64,000 nucleotides of DNA from Pochonia chlamydosporia 170 (GCF_001653235.2 NC_035790.1:6014001-6078000); one strand, 5' to 3'. Positions 31,868 through 43,333 are shown, counted from the first letter of the stretch. Translations and numbers: made by a program. The notes: generated from the letters alone by a model not told the origin.

Positions 31868-33713
31868 GGAGGGGACTGCTGTGCGACGAACCTGGCTTGA
31901 TGCAATTTGGTTTCCGTGACCAGATGAATTTACCGGGGAATTTGTTGATAGGGATAGACGAAGGGATCTTGAGCAACCGTGGAATACGACCTGCTGTATT
32001 GGGCTGGAATCAATGGTCGTTGGTGACTTTTCTCGATTTCTCCTTGTCCGCACAGAGTACTTCGGAAGTTACCCCGACCCAGATAGCTGGAAAGAATGGG
32101 GACCAGATCCCGGTCTGTGCTAATAAATAAATAGCACATGAAGCGGCTGAGCCCGCAATCTGTAGATGGGCCCGTGGGCTTTTAAATACAGGGCCACATG
32201 CATGCAAGCTTGCAAGTTGATGCCCCCTGTTCTGTCGAATCTTGATGCTGTGTTCTCGTGAGCCAGTTTCTCAGTTCTCACGTTCCAAACTTTCCAATTT
32301 CGATTGCAATGGTTACATGCGTGGCCAATCACGTGGAGGCATCAAGGCATCTTGTTCCTTCCCCTCGCACTCATCTCTCGTCCCGAACTGCAAAAAGAAC
32401 ACCAAGGCGTCCATGTCTTAGTGCAGAATCTCCAGGCTCCATGTTCCGTGCGGGAAACGGGAAGTCCCTCGACCACAGGAGTGGTGGCGCCTGAAAGTGG
32501 CCAAAGGCCTTTCAATGTTCGAGATTGATCTCGGCATGCGCCCACGGTGGCTGAAGCATTCATCGCTCATTTCCTATCCATCAACGGATGGCGTTTCTTC
32601 CGAGCCGTTCTCAATTTCCCACCACCCGGAAGCTGATGTTTCCAGCCCGGCACCTCACTTCAACAAGTGGTCAATAGCACAGCTGAACCAGATCACTGGG
32701 CGGATCTACAGGCCACCATCATCGACTAGGCTTATTCCACCAACGTTGGCAAAAGTTGCTGGCTACCGGTGGAGCCATGGGTATGGGGGCCGTTGGGTCG
32801 CATGGCATGGCGAGAACAAGCATCGTATCGGAGCCACTCCAGGGACATTCTATTTGTTTATCATGAAACAATTACACAGAGACATCACATCTGAACCCAA
32901 TTCGCCTTCGGTTGTCCGACCATGTACAATGCGTTCGCCAACCACTTCCACAGCATGACTGACGCTCAACCCGGAGCAAGCTCCTTGAGTGCTGGCTGGG
33001 CTTCAGCAGCCAATTTGGTTGGTGGCTTGAAACAACACTGGTGGCCTAGAAGCTCGTGGTGAGCGCCAAGTCGATCAATTTACAACCCTGTCCGTGTCTC
33101 AAATCAATGTGTGGGCTTGACCTTTGTGAAATCCGGCTCTAGAGTGTCATCCGCCAGCCATGATTTGTGGTGCTAAGAGGCTCACGAGGAGAACAAAGGA
33201 CTAGTTGTCTCTTCACCTCGGCTGCATGTCTCCAGGAATCGAGCGGTGCAACCTTGAGAGACAACATTCTGTGCCAGTTCCATGGTCAGCTCCTCAACAC
33301 CCCTCGCAACGGCGACTACCCGTGTCATAGAGGCCAATGCATAGCTCTGGTTATCAAAGTCAACGATTTTGGATCTCTCGTCGCTTTAGGATTGCGTAGA
33401 AATTGGAAACTAGACCTAGGGATATCTCTTCTCTCTAAGACCTAAGAATCGCTCGTCATCCAAACCCGTCTCCGGAAACAAAAACCAAAACCGACGATCA
33501 ATCTTCTCCAATCCGATAAAACCCGCAGAATGAAAAAGTGAAATACGAAGGGAATACAGCCAACCGACCCATGCCGCAGCATCGAAAAACGGAAGAACAG
33601 AGGAAACTTTGTCATCAAGGCTCATCCCATCGCTCCCGCTCTACACGCAATACTTTCAGCCATCTCCAAAATCGATAAATGGCTTGCTAATTTGGCAAGA
33701 AGTCGGGCACCAA
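31868..33713. other. Intergenic region
   Basis: It is 1.85 kb including the regulator's promoter and the 3' side of the LSB3 gene. The longest open frame (32497-32958, plus strand) begins at a non-ATG codon and has no recognisable feature. Nothing else was seen. Confidence 0.55.
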
Positions 33714-35070
33714 TCACTTCATCTTGACGTAGTTGCTGGGGAATATTCCATGTCTTGTTCCAATCATACCCGTCCTAGATTTGACCATTAGCATGCACCG
33801 CAAAACCAGAAAGAATGGGGGTCTATCATACCACCAGTCATTGTCGCTATCTGTCTTCTTCAATACCGTGATGACTTCACCCTTCTTGAATCCCAAATCT
33901 CCAGGTTGGTCTGCATCAAAATTGAACAAAGCGATAGCCTCGTTCTGCTTCAAAGCAGCCTCCTTCTCAGCGCCAAACTTTGGCTTTGGGGCCGTAGGTC
34001 TGCCTGGGCCGATCTTCTTGTTGCTCGACAGACCAAAATCATCATCATACCCTTGACCGGATGCGAATGTATTTGATCGTGACGGAGGGTTGAAGTCTTG
34101 CTGGTCATAGACGTCGTCTTTCCATGTGCTAGATCGACCCGGCCTACCAAATTCCCGCTGCCCAGCCCCAGATCCTGTGCGATCGCGTTGGACTCCTTGA
34201 CCATAGGCATCTCCTCTGCGGCCCTCCCAGACTACATCGTCATGACGATCGTCGTATACGGGCATATCGTTGTACATGGCGTCGTCGCTAACAGAGCCTG
34301 CTCGCATCCCGCTAAACACTCTCGAATTCAAGACGGACATGAGGGAGTCGGCCGCTGGCGGTGGTTGAACAGCTCCGCTAAGAAGCTGTTGGGCTGTGTA
34401 TCTGGTTCCATAGAGCTTTTCATTTGCGTCTCGACGCTCGATAATGGCCATGCCCTCGAGCGAGACACCGGCAAATAGGCCCTTGGTCTTGGAGTAACTG
34501 AAAATACCTCCAACACTCTTGAGAGATGCGGCACCAGCAGCCTCGGCGTTGCGACCTACTGGGCCTGCGGCGAGTGACACATTTCCGCCCAAAGTAATTG
34601 ATCCCATCTGAGCAAACGTCTTGACGGCGTTGGTATCATTGAGAACGAAAACAAAGTCGGTCAGTTCAAAGCCAATCTGACCACCGAAGCCACCTCCTGC
34701 AGCCGCGATGGCACTAGGAGCACTCCACGATCCATCAGCAAGACGAGCGACAACAAGGCCACTACCAACACGACCAGATCCCAGGAAACCAGCCTTGAGG
34801 ATGGTAATAATAGCGAAGCCCTTCGCATTGGACAGGATTGATGGCGGGATAACTTTATCGGGACCAAAAGCTTGTCGTGGGTTAACAAACGACGTGAGAA
34901 TCTTGCCACATTTCCTGCATTCGGCTATGTTTTGTGAAAAGCCGCAACAGTTAGCATACGTGATCCGACGTTCCGCGCACGCCCAACTTGGACATGTATG
35001 GGGAAAGTTGAGTTACAAGGGTCTGCTACTTACACTTCAGAGACGCGGGGAGGGGATTGTTGATTCCCAT
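33714..35070 (-). CDS. LSB3: LSB3/YSC84-family actin-binding SH3 protein
   Basis: Three exons (35070-35034, 34924-33832, 33774-33714) give 396 residues. The N terminus [20 protein letters not shown] and the following SYLF/Ysc84 domain ([33 protein letters not shown]) are characteristic of the LSB3/YSC84 family. The domain binds lipids and actin. A ~110-residue low-complexity Asp/Arg/Gly/Ser linker leads to a C-terminal SH3 domain ([21 protein letters not shown] ... [19 protein letters not shown]). The last intron splits the SH3 domain between TGG-TG and G, restoring the conserved WWTG. The protein works at cortical actin patches in endocytosis with Las17/Sla1-type partners. The tiny first exon encodes 12 residues. 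Confidence 0.92.
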
Positions 35071-36198
35071 TGTGTTTTATCTCTTGGCGTATCGTCCGTT
35101 AAATAGGAAGGCTTCGGATGCGCTTTGCAAGAGAGGGACAGCGCGTTGGGAATGAAGATGCGAGAGAAGAAGGGAGTGCGACGATGAAATGATGATGTGA
35201 CTGTCAGGCTGGAGTACGGATATTATGGAGAGCTTGGTACGTGGGCGGGGTGGCGGGGGACTGACGACAAAGGCCAGCGTGCTAATGGCCGGCCAAGCCC
35301 CAAATGCACAACTATGGGATGCTTAGCTTTCACTTTTGGAGCACTTGGCTCCATGTCGGGGCTTGGTACGGAGTGCACCAGAAGTGGAGGCAGCCCAAGT
35401 TCATGTTTCCCATTTTCGATCTAAAGATTGCATTCTGCTGATGCTGACACGAGTCCGACTGCTCCGAAGTCCCAGAGCGATGTTTGTATACTTGATTTAC
35501 AATAAAATGACACTGGTGAATACAGATATTGTATCCAAGTTATGAGAAATTTATTGATTATTTCTCACGCAACTGTAGGTCACCACGACTTGTTGTTTGC
35601 TACGTGACGTTTCACCCCACGTACTCGCACCACACATCTCAAGATTGAACCCCCAAATGCTCACAACCATGCCGCGTGGCGTGTGTGGCGGTGCTGTGTT
35701 CTCCCAGTGCCACCAGATGACATGCACAGAGCGGACGCCCGCTGCTCCTCCTGCCACTGGCGGCAAGTCGTCGGAAGCAGCAACATTGAAAGCACATGCT
35801 GCAGTGACCAGACTGAACCGGCCAGGCCGTAGCATGGCAAACACGCACTAGACTCAACTGGACTGCAGCCCACCGAGTCTTGAAACCCTGCCAAAGCACG
35901 GAGCGTCATCGAACTTGCCGCCGACCCTGAGTCCAGATCCGCAACTTTTGCTTGGCCCCTTTACAACCTCAACCAAAGAATCTATCCAACGACACCAGCC
36001 TCCAACGATCCATCTACAAAAGTAACATCGCCTTGTATCTCGCACACATCAACCAACACTCCAGAAAAGCCAACAACCCACCGAGCGACCGCAACAACAT
36101 CTCAGCAGAGTCCAAGACTTCTCCACGCCCCTGCCCCGGCAGACCCAACATCTCTCCGAGCCGTCTACTGATCGCGAAAAACCTCACATCCCCACGCC
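35071..36198. other. Divergent intergenic region, LSB3 and SFT1
   Basis: It is 1.13 kb without a supported gene. One TACGGAGTG word lies near 35367. The last ~300 bp are C/A-rich, like a fungal 5' leader. Confidence 0.55.
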
Positions 36199-36550
36199 AT
36201 GGCCGAAGCCTACGAGCGCGAGAGGCAAAATGACGCCCGTCTAGACGAGCTGTCCGCCAAAGTATCTGCCCTTCGCGGCGTCACCATCGACATCTACGAC
36301 AATGCACGTGCCCAGGACGTCATTGACAATACCGTACGTTACCCTCGTCGAGCAGCTTTGCCACGCCGTGATACATCTAACCGTCTTGTAGAATGATACA
36401 TTCTCCTCCATGTCGTCGCAGTTAGCATCCGGGGCGGGACGAATGACGAGGATGGCTGCGTCGGGCAACAGAGTCGCCATTTTGAAGCTGGCAGCTACTA
36501 TTATTGGTGTATTCCTGGTGCTTTATTATGCGTTGAAGTTGTTTTTGTGA
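36199..36550 (+). CDS. SFT1: SFT1-like Qc-SNARE (Bet1 family)
   Basis: Two exons (36199-36333, 36392-36550) give 97 residues. The N-terminal SNARE helix begins RQNDARLDELSAKVSALRGVTIDIYDNARAQ and continues after the intron as NDTFSSMSSQL, with heptad spacing of hydrophobic residues. The C-terminal anchor is a single hydrophobic segment (VAILKLAATIIGVFLVLYYALKLF). Small size, no N-terminal domain and the R-G-V-T-I-D-I block point to SFT1/Bet1-type SNAREs, which drive fusion within the Golgi (retrograde traffic). BET1 itself is the alternative; the sequence looks closer to SFT1. Confidence 0.85.
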
Positions 36551-37140
36551 GGACATGTATTTGGGGAGGGCGTCTGTGAACTGGGTTGTGCGATGTACAG
36601 TGGCACGGGAAGTAGTGTCGATGGGAGAGGTAGCGAGCTGCTTTTTTTTTTGGGGGGGGGGGGCGGCGGAGGGGGGCTTTATTTTGTTTTTTCGTTTCGT
36701 GGATAATGAGTTTCGAGGGGGATAGACGATATCGGTTCAGGACTTCATCCACTCAACCGGCGGTGAAGGAGAGATGGTGGCAACTTGCTTCAAAGATGAA
36801 CGCGTTACGGTGTAGTATGGCGAATCACATACACATTGGATTGTATTTAAGGGTATTAGCACCGGGGAATTAGGTACCCTTAGCATTTAGGGTTGGCGTT
36901 ATAAGCAGTCTTTATACACGAGCCCGAAACAAAAATTCATATCAGGAGTTGCGTCTTCATAATCCGATGAACGTTTTTTATTGCCTTCTCCGTCCGCTAC
37001 TCCTCTTTTACGCTGCATTCTAAATAAAGACTCCTGACATATGAACAACAAAAACGCCAGGGACATGCTTGCCGACCACCCCCAATGCTTAATAGACTAC
37101 TCGTCGCCATCATGTATCGTTGTATCCTGTGGTCTGCCTA
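36551..37140. other. Convergent intergenic region with homopolymer tract
   Basis: It is the 3' region shared by SFT1 and the ArfGAP gene. A run of 10 T directly followed by 12 G lies at 36642-36663. No gene was seen. Confidence 0.6.
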
Positions 37141-38898
37141 CTACTGCCAGACGTTGCTGAATAGATCATCGTCGCCGCCGAATCCTGACTTTGGCACAGC
37201 AGGCTTTCCGCCGTTTGCTGCGCCGGTACTGCTGGCCCATCCCCCGAACTCTTCATCAGCAGTCACCTTGGGTGCAGGGTTGAAGCCTCCACCGGCACCG
37301 GGTACAATTGGTGTGTTGGCAAAGGAGGAACTGGTATTTCCCCATCCGAAATCGGCTGCCGGGGCTTTGGGCTGCGGGGGACTCTTAGATACCGGCGCCA
37401 TTGGTGGTGGTGGTGCTGCTGCTGCTGCGGGAGCCGGTGCATTCCACTCGTTGCTACCCCAGGCATCAACACCAGATAAGCCAGAGGACCCGAATGCTGA
37501 CGAGGTATTTGCAGCAGCAGGTGCGGCAGGTTTAGTTTGAGGTGAAGACAGGTTGAAAACGGAGTTGGTCGTCGCTGATGGCGACGTAACCTGAGGTGGC
37601 GGGGGGGAGCTCTGCGTAACTGGCGCAGACAAGTCAAACAGATCGCCCATGGCGGAAGATGAGGGCTTCGGCGCCGGCGCCGTAGCTGTCTGCGTGGGAG
37701 GAGGAGAGGAAAAGGATGAGAATCCTCCGAATCCTGAGTTTGAAGGCTTTTGCTGGTGCGAAATAGGCTGCTGTTGAGCGGGCTTCGAGTCAAAAAAGCC
37801 GCCACCACTGAGACCGCCGAACGCACTCGTGTTAGAAGCCTGCGGTGTAGCCCTATTGCTTGAGGATGCGCCTGCAAGATTCGCAAAAGGATCAACAGCA
37901 GCAGGTTTTGGGCCTGTAGAGCTAGATAGATTTAGACCCCCAAAGGAGTCGTGGAAACCTCCCATGGAGCCCTGCTGTTGGTGGCCCATGCCCCCAAACG
38001 CTTGTTGCTGAGTTTGTTGTTGAGGCTGTGACTTCGGCGCGGAAGCATAGAGAGAGAGAATAGACTGTTTGAGGTCGGGCCGTGACTGAGCTCCCGGTGA
38101 AGTAACCCCTGGGGTGCTAGCAGGGCGAGGAGGAGCAGTTGAGCCTCCCAGGAAGTCTAGGCCAAGCAATGAATCTCGGGTGCTTGTTGTTTTAGGAGCC
38201 GCAGGTTCGGCCTTAGGTGGCACCTTCGCAGCCGGAGGACCAGAGGTACTCGATCGAGAAGAAACTGGATCGTCACCACCAATCAAGTCAACTTCTGGCG
38301 TTGCAATTTTGCGCGGTGCCTGAGACTGTCCAATCGACGCCTTTCTAATAGACTCCTTTCGTTCAATAACTTGCTTTTCTTTGACCAAACTCAATGGAAC
38401 ATCATCGTCGCCGTCAACATCCAAGCTAGCAGGATCGGGCATCGGACCGTCCATGACCCAGCGCTTCAGCTCATACTTGGTTCGAATAAAGTTCTCGATC
38501 TTGGCTTCGGAAGGGGCGTGACCAGCGGCAAGCTTGGCTTCCCAGTATTTGTTGGCGCGCGCATTTCCCCAGCTCAATATGCTCTGCATTTGTTCGTCGG
38601 TCCAGGAGTCCAGATCAACAGATTTGACTCTGCTGATGTGTGTTCCCATGCCACGATGAATGCCAGAGCATCGGATGCAGACGAAGACGCCGAGGTTCCA
38701 ACTGGCCCATCTGGGATCTAAGTTGATAGTCAGCGCATATAACCAACATTGGATCACCACCAACAGCTGGAGACACATACGTTTGTTCCTCTTGCAATCT
38801 GCACACACTTTGTTAGGCTCCAACCTCAGGAGGCTCTTGATGGTGGCCTGGTTCTGCGCCGCTCGATCGGCGGCGGGGTTCGGTGCCCGTCGAGACAT
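37141..38898 (-). CDS. ArfGAP protein (AGE2/SMAP-like)
   Basis: Two exons (38898-38781, 38717-37141) give 564 residues. The ArfGAP zinc finger is C-A-D-C near residue 32, then C-I-R-C about 20 residues further on, followed by SGIHRGMGTHISRVKSVDLDSW with the catalytic arginine in the HRGMG region. The domain ends near residue 130. The remaining ~430 residues are Pro/Ser/Gln/Gly-rich and disordered with repeated short F-x-x-F, DLF and W motifs (DLFDLS, GWGN, FSNVW) of the kind that bind clathrin adaptors. The intron length is a multiple of three, so an unspliced read also stays open; the spliced form restores RNKHPRWASWN. The frame also continues upstream of 38898 but lacks conservation signs. 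The protein stimulates Arf GTP hydrolysis at the trans-Golgi/endosome (inference: AGE2 branch). Confidence 0.88.
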   Translation of the reverse strand: MSRRAPNPAADRAAQNQATIKSLLRLEPNKVCADCKRNKRMCLQLLVVIQCWLYALTINLDPRWASWNLGVFVCIRCSGIHRGMGTHISRVKSVDLDSWTDEQMQSILSWGNARANKYWEAKLAAGHAPSEAKIENFIRTKYELKRWVMDGPMPDPASLDVDGDDDVPLSLVKEKQVIERKESIRKASIGQSQAPRKIATPEVDLIGGDDPVSSRSSTSGPPAAKVPPKAEPAAPKTTSTRDSLLGLDFLGGSTAPPRPASTPGVTSPGAQSRPDLKQSILSLYASAPKSQPQQQTQQQAFGGMGHQQQGSMGGFHDSFGGLNLSSSTGPKPAAVDPFANLAGASSSNRATPQASNTSAFGGLSGGGFFDSKPAQQQPISHQQKPSNSGFGGFSSFSSPPPTQTATAPAPKPSSSAMGDLFDLSAPVTQSSPPPPQVTSPSATTNSVFNLSSPQTKPAAPAAANTSSAFGSSGLSGVDAWGSNEWNAPAPAAAAAPPPPMAPVSKSPPQPKAPAADFGWGNTSSSFANTPIVPGAGGGFNPAPKVTADEEFGGWASSTGAANGGKPAVPKSGFGGDDDLFSNVWQ

Positions 38899-39742
38899 TT
38901 CGTAACGGTATTCTTCTCCCAGTACAACGACAGATGATTTGTGGTGGTGAGGAGAGGAAGAGGTTCGCTGTTGAAAGGCGGAAAGAAAGATGCCAAATAC
39001 AAAGGAGGAATGGGGGGTTAGTGTGTTTGTCGTGGCGGTAATTCCACAATGTAATTGTTCCCACCCCCAAAGGTTTGGGGTAGGTGTAGTGAATCCCACC
39101 AAGCCACAGTGTGGCTGCCCTGACTCTGGCTGTGACCGAGAGCTCAATCGTTCCTCAGGCACCAACTTGGGGGTTTGACATACTGGCGCCGGGCAAAATG
39201 GCGGCAGAACTTGACAGATACACTCGGGTGGGAAGATCAAGTGGAACGGCAAAGTGCAGTGCGATCAGCAAGTCGACATCAATGACAAATGTCAAGTTCC
39301 AAATGCCCTCTTTTTATCCAATTGGTCTGCCTAGGCTGCCATTTAATCTGAGCTTGGAATAACGATTCCAATTGCAGGCTGCAGAATAGTAATGTTTTTC
39401 CCTTTCAGCTCCTTCAGCAGCAGGCAGCGGTATACCAGGGAAAGGTGGGCAAGATGGGTTGGTCCCTCAAAATTCAACTAAACTCAATGTGGCTGAAGCC
39501 AAGACCCTTGTCTGGAATTGTGGACTGAGATGGATGATGCAAGTGATTCCAAAGAGCCATCCAAAGTTCGACAGTTGGAGCTCTAAGTTGGCCACCCCGC
39601 GATTTGTCAAACGCTCTGGCATCCCTGTCGCAATCAACATTTGTCTCGACTGTTGAGCCTCATTTGCTTCTCTTGAACTCTGCTCTTTAACTATAAAAGT
39701 GTCGCTGCCACATCAAGTCATCCAGTCCATACACTCAGCTAT
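38899..39742. other. Divergent intergenic region, ArfGAP and MsrB genes
   Basis: It is 844 bp with a TATA box for the MsrB gene at its right end. No other feature was recognised. Confidence 0.55.
39692..39698 (+). promoter_or_regulatory. TATA box for the MsrB gene
   Basis: TATAAAA lies 51 bp before the first ATG (39743). Transcription from the usual distance would start only ~10-25 bases before that ATG, or just past it, so the position bears on start choice. Confidence 0.55.
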
Positions 39743-40427
39743 ATGTCTCCCATGCGATTTGGCCCATTCCTTGCTACATTTCTACAGACCTTCTCTAGGT
39801 TTGCTCGCATCCGTGCTTCATCGCCGACTCACATCGCCGCACTCCGACCACTGCCCCTCCGATCTATGTCCGGTATTCCTTTCCTGAGTGCCCTGTTCGG
39901 ATCATCCTCCTCCAAGTCCTCCAAAATGTCGTACCCTGATCAGCGGCCCGATTCCGAATGGCAGGCCATTCTCAATAAAGGTATGATTAAACCTACCGGG
40001 CAATGAAACAGGCTGAGTTCCTTGCTGATATCAACGTATAGAGCAATTCCGAATTCTGCGAGAAAAGGGAACCGAGCCTCCTGGCTCTGGCAAGTTTGAC
40101 AAGCATTATCCCGAGGAGGGAGTCTACACTTGCGCTGGGTGCAATGCACCACTCTACAAGGCCAATCATAAATTCAAGTCTGGATGTGGATGGCCTGCCT
40201 ATTTTGATAGCATCCCTGGTGCTGTAACCAGGCACGAGGATCGCGGAATGGGCATGCTAAGAACAGAAATTGTTTGCTCCAACTGCGGTGGTCACCTCGG
40301 TCACGTCTTCAAGGGCGAGGGATTCGCAACACCTACAGATGAGAGGCATTGTGTCAACAGCGTCAGTCTCAATTTTTCGGCCGATGATAAAGCGGTAGAG
40401 AGCGGCTCTAGGGAGAGCAAGGCTTAA
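39743..40427 (+). CDS. Methionine-R-sulfoxide reductase (MsrB)
   Basis: Two exons (39743-39980, 40042-40427) give 207 residues. The first ~60 residues (MSPMRFGPFLATFLQTFSRFARIRASS...) are Arg/Ser/Phe-rich and look like a mitochondrial presequence. The SelR domain follows: PDSEWQAILNKEQFRILREKGTEPP, zinc ligands in YTCAGCNAPLY and VCSNCGGHLGHVF, SGCGWPAYFD, and the catalytic Cys in RHCVNSVSL. The enzyme reduces methionine-R-sulfoxide in proteins with thioredoxin. A second in-frame ATG at 39866 (MSGIPFLS) would give a cytosolic form, so one gene may serve two compartments (inference). The intron splits the domain between Lys and Glu. Confidence 0.93.
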
Positions 40428-41302
40428 GCGACTTATGGACTTGTGATGTTTTGATATGTGACGGCGCTGAGTGGCATTGTTCGAGACAAAATGGAAGATG
40501 GCGGCGCTGGCCCAGGTTATGATGTGAATTGGTGGTGTTGAGTGAGGCCCATGGAGGACTAGATCTGGGGTGTTGTTGGCTCGGTATTGGTAATTGGCTG
40601 CTGCTGTATGTTTGGGTGTACGTGTCCGTGGACATAAAGTGGTATCATACTTGGATTCCGAATGCAAAGAAATGCAAAATAAGTAATTTTCCACATGCTG
40701 TGGTTCAGAATCAGTGTCGTGCCACTCCAAGTCCACCATGCGTGTCGTGGGTGTCAAGTGCCAACTGCCACCAGCAAGGCATGATCAAATAATCACTGCC
40801 GACGTTTGCCAGTTGACGGCGCATACGGAGTACGTCTAGCGGCAAATGCCGTCCCGTGTCGTCACTTGCCATAAGATAGGTGCAAAGAACATAGGAAGGA
40901 GCGGCCACGTGAGACAACATGTGGTTGACAAATATCAATCTTGCCTCAAAAAAGTCCAGAAAATTGCTTGTGATGAATGGAACATTCGGGAGCCAGGCAA
41001 GCAAGGTGAATTTGCCTCGAAACGGCAGTACATCCGTCAGCAACTTTACTCCGGAGCTCGAGTTCGAATGAGGAATCTGGGGCCCCTCGTGACGGCACGG
41101 CAACCAAAAGCAACGAAATTTACGGAGTACTGGGGCAATTCCTGGAGCACAAGACAATTCTTGGGGCGACAAAGAACCACTTCAGCACCTCTCGAAGCAA
41201 CATTTGAATTCTGGAACCAACTTGACCGCATGCTTGCATGTGAAAGACGCTAAAAATGTGGCTTCTACAGGCTTCTTTGACCAGGACCCACGTTGCCATA
41301 TG

Positions 41303-41308
41303 CCTCGG
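41303..41308 (+). promoter_or_regulatory. CCTCGG fatty-acid-response-type site
   Basis: This is the hexamer bound by FarA/FarB (CTF1-type) regulators of fungal fatty-acid use, 214 bp before the thiolase ATG. The assignment rests on the motif and on the known targets of that regulator family. Confidence 0.5.
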
Positions 41309-41364
41309 TCGTTGAACCAGCTGACATCAGAGATGCACCGAGCGACCGCAAAATGGTGGCTTCG

Positions 41365-41370
41365 CCGAGG
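41365..41370 (+). promoter_or_regulatory. CCGAGG fatty-acid-response-type site
   Basis: This is the complement orientation of the same hexamer, 57 bp after the first site and 152 bp before the thiolase ATG. Confidence 0.5.
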
Positions 41371-41521
41371 TCTACCGACATTCCCAATCATGGTTATATA
41401 GCTTTGCCTCCCACAAATCGCAACGTCACAGCTTGGTCGTCATTTATACCCTACCTCTCTTGTTTGAATCCCGTTTCCATTTCTCTTCCATATCCCGCTC
41501 CCTCGCTCTACTCCAGTCAAA

Positions 41522-42986
41522 ATGGGTGGTAAGTGGTTCACTGACGCAGTATCGCGCAAGGTGGGATGATTTCTAACGTTTTGCGCCAACAGCCCTCGAC
41601 AGAATTTCTCAGATCGGTGGCCAGATCTCTGGCAACCCTACCGCTGGCGGTCGTGACAGAATCTTGGAGAAGCGCCCCGACGATGTACGTTTTTCATATC
41701 TCTGGTCCAGATTGTGACCTGTAAACAAATTTAGGTTAACCATGGTCATTAGATCGTCGTCACTGCTGCTTGCCGAAGTGCCTTCACAAAGGGTGGCAAG
41801 GGTGGTTTCAAGGACACCCAGGCCGCCGACATCATGGCCGGTATCCTCAAGGCTGTCATCGACCGATCAAAGATCAACCCCGCCCTCGTTGAGGATATCG
41901 CCGTCGGAACTGTCCTCGCTCCTGGTGGCGGTGCTACTGAGATGCGTGCTGCCAGTTTGTTGGCCGGCTTCCCCGAGACCACTGCCGTCCGAACTCTCAA
42001 CCGCCAGTGCTCGTCTGGTCTTCAGGCCTGCATTGACGTTGCCAATCAGATCAAGGCTGGCATGATTGATGTCGGCATTGGTGCCGGTGTCGAGAGCATG
42101 TCTCTGAACTATGGGTAAGTCTCTTCACATGCGATTTTCGCAGTTTCAAGTCAGAAGGAACTCTGGTACTGACAAATCACTTCTTAGCCCCTCTGCCGTC
42201 AGCGAATTCTCCGAGAACCTTGAGGCCAACGAGGAGTCCGCCAACTGCAAGGTCCCCATGGGTGTTCTGTCCGAGGACATGGCCAAGGACCTCAAGGTTG
42301 CTCGTGCCGACCAGGACAAATTCGCCGCCTCTTCATACCAGAAGGCCGTCAAGGCCCAGAAGGAGGGTCTCTTCAACGACGAGATCGTCCCCCTCAAGGT
42401 CAAGTTCGAGGACCCCAAATCCGGCGAGACCAAGGAAATTACTGTCGCCCGCGATGATGGTGTCCGTGACGGCATCACCGCTGAGTCTCTAGCTAAGATC
42501 AAGCCTGCCTTCGCCGCCGATGGCAGCATCCACGCCGGTAACGCCTCTCAGATCTCCGACGGTGCCGCCGCTGTCCTTCTCATGCGACGATCTACCGCCG
42601 AAAAGCTCGGCCAGACCATCATCGGCAAGTACGTCGCCGGTGCCGTTGTCGGTGTCAAGCCCCTCCTCATGGGCCAGGGTCCCTGGAAGGCCATCCCCAA
42701 GGCTCTCGACCTCGCCGGCATCTCCAAGGACGATGTCGATATCTACGAGATCAACGAGGCTTTTGCCAGTCAGTGCCTCTGGTGCGCCAACGAGCTTCAG
42801 ATCCCCCACGAGAAGATCAACCCCAAGGGCGGTGCTATTGCCTTTGGACACCCCCTGGGCTGCACTGGTGCCCGCCAAGTTTCTACCCTGCTCTATGAGC
42901 TGAAGCGAACGGGCAAGAAGGTCGGCAGCACTAGCATGTGCGTCGGCACTGGTATGGGGATGGCTGCCGTCTGGGTCGCCGAGTAA
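41522..42986 (+). CDS. POT1: Peroxisomal 3-ketoacyl-CoA thiolase
   Basis: Four exons (41522-41528, 41593-41684, 41753-42114, 42188-42986) give 419 residues. The first exon encodes only M-G plus one base. Residues 6-14 (RISQIGGQI) fit a PTS2 peroxisomal signal apart from Ile at the last position. The thiolase fold has nucleophile Cys119 in NRQCSSG, His375 in GHPLG and the second Cys405 in [14 protein letters not shown] and EINEAFASQ are also typical. The enzyme cleaves 3-ketoacyl-CoA with CoA in the last step of beta-oxidation. Exon 4 is strongly biased to C-ending codons, a sign of high expression. Two CCGAGG/CCTCGG sites upstream suggest induction by fatty acids. A cytosolic acetyl-CoA acetyltransferase is the main alternative; the PTS2 argues against it. 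Confidence 0.92.
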
Positions 42987-43333
42987 TTTGGCTTGGGATG
43001 ACTTGAAATGTAAAATTGATTTTTGGATATCAGATTTGAACGCATATATATAGTCCTGCGGGACACTGGGATCAGGCAAAGGTGTGACCATGGGTTCAAG
43101 ATGGACCGCGGTTACCCATGACGAACGTGCATAACAAAATGTTAGATATGCCTTGTATGAATAGAATATTACATGTCACAAGCTGTGCTCCAGGTGTTCA
43201 ATCTGGTGCATTTCTGTTCTGTGAAATTGCCAGCTTTGGCTATCATTTCTATCTGTCGCTAATTAGCCCTACATTGAGGTCTGTATTGTCGAATAAAATC
43301 TCCTTGATCCACGAAACACACGATAATTGACTT
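42987..43333. other. Convergent intergenic region
   Basis: It is 347 bp between the stops of the thiolase and ornithine-cyclodeaminase-like genes. Nothing else was seen. Confidence 0.6.

Larger units (their letters stand above)
40428..41521. other. Promoter region of the thiolase gene
   Basis: It is 1.09 kb with no supported gene. It holds two TACGGAGTA words (40824, 41121) and CCTCGG/CCGAGG sites (41303, 41365). Confidence 0.6.

Noticed and set aside
32497..32958. A 153-codon plus-strand frame.
   Set aside because: It starts at a non-ATG codon and shows no recognisable feature or neighbouring exon.
38899..39252. Upstream in-frame extension of the ArfGAP frame.
   Set aside because: It lacks conserved features; the ATG at 38898 begins the basic MSRRAPN start just before the ArfGAP zinc finger.
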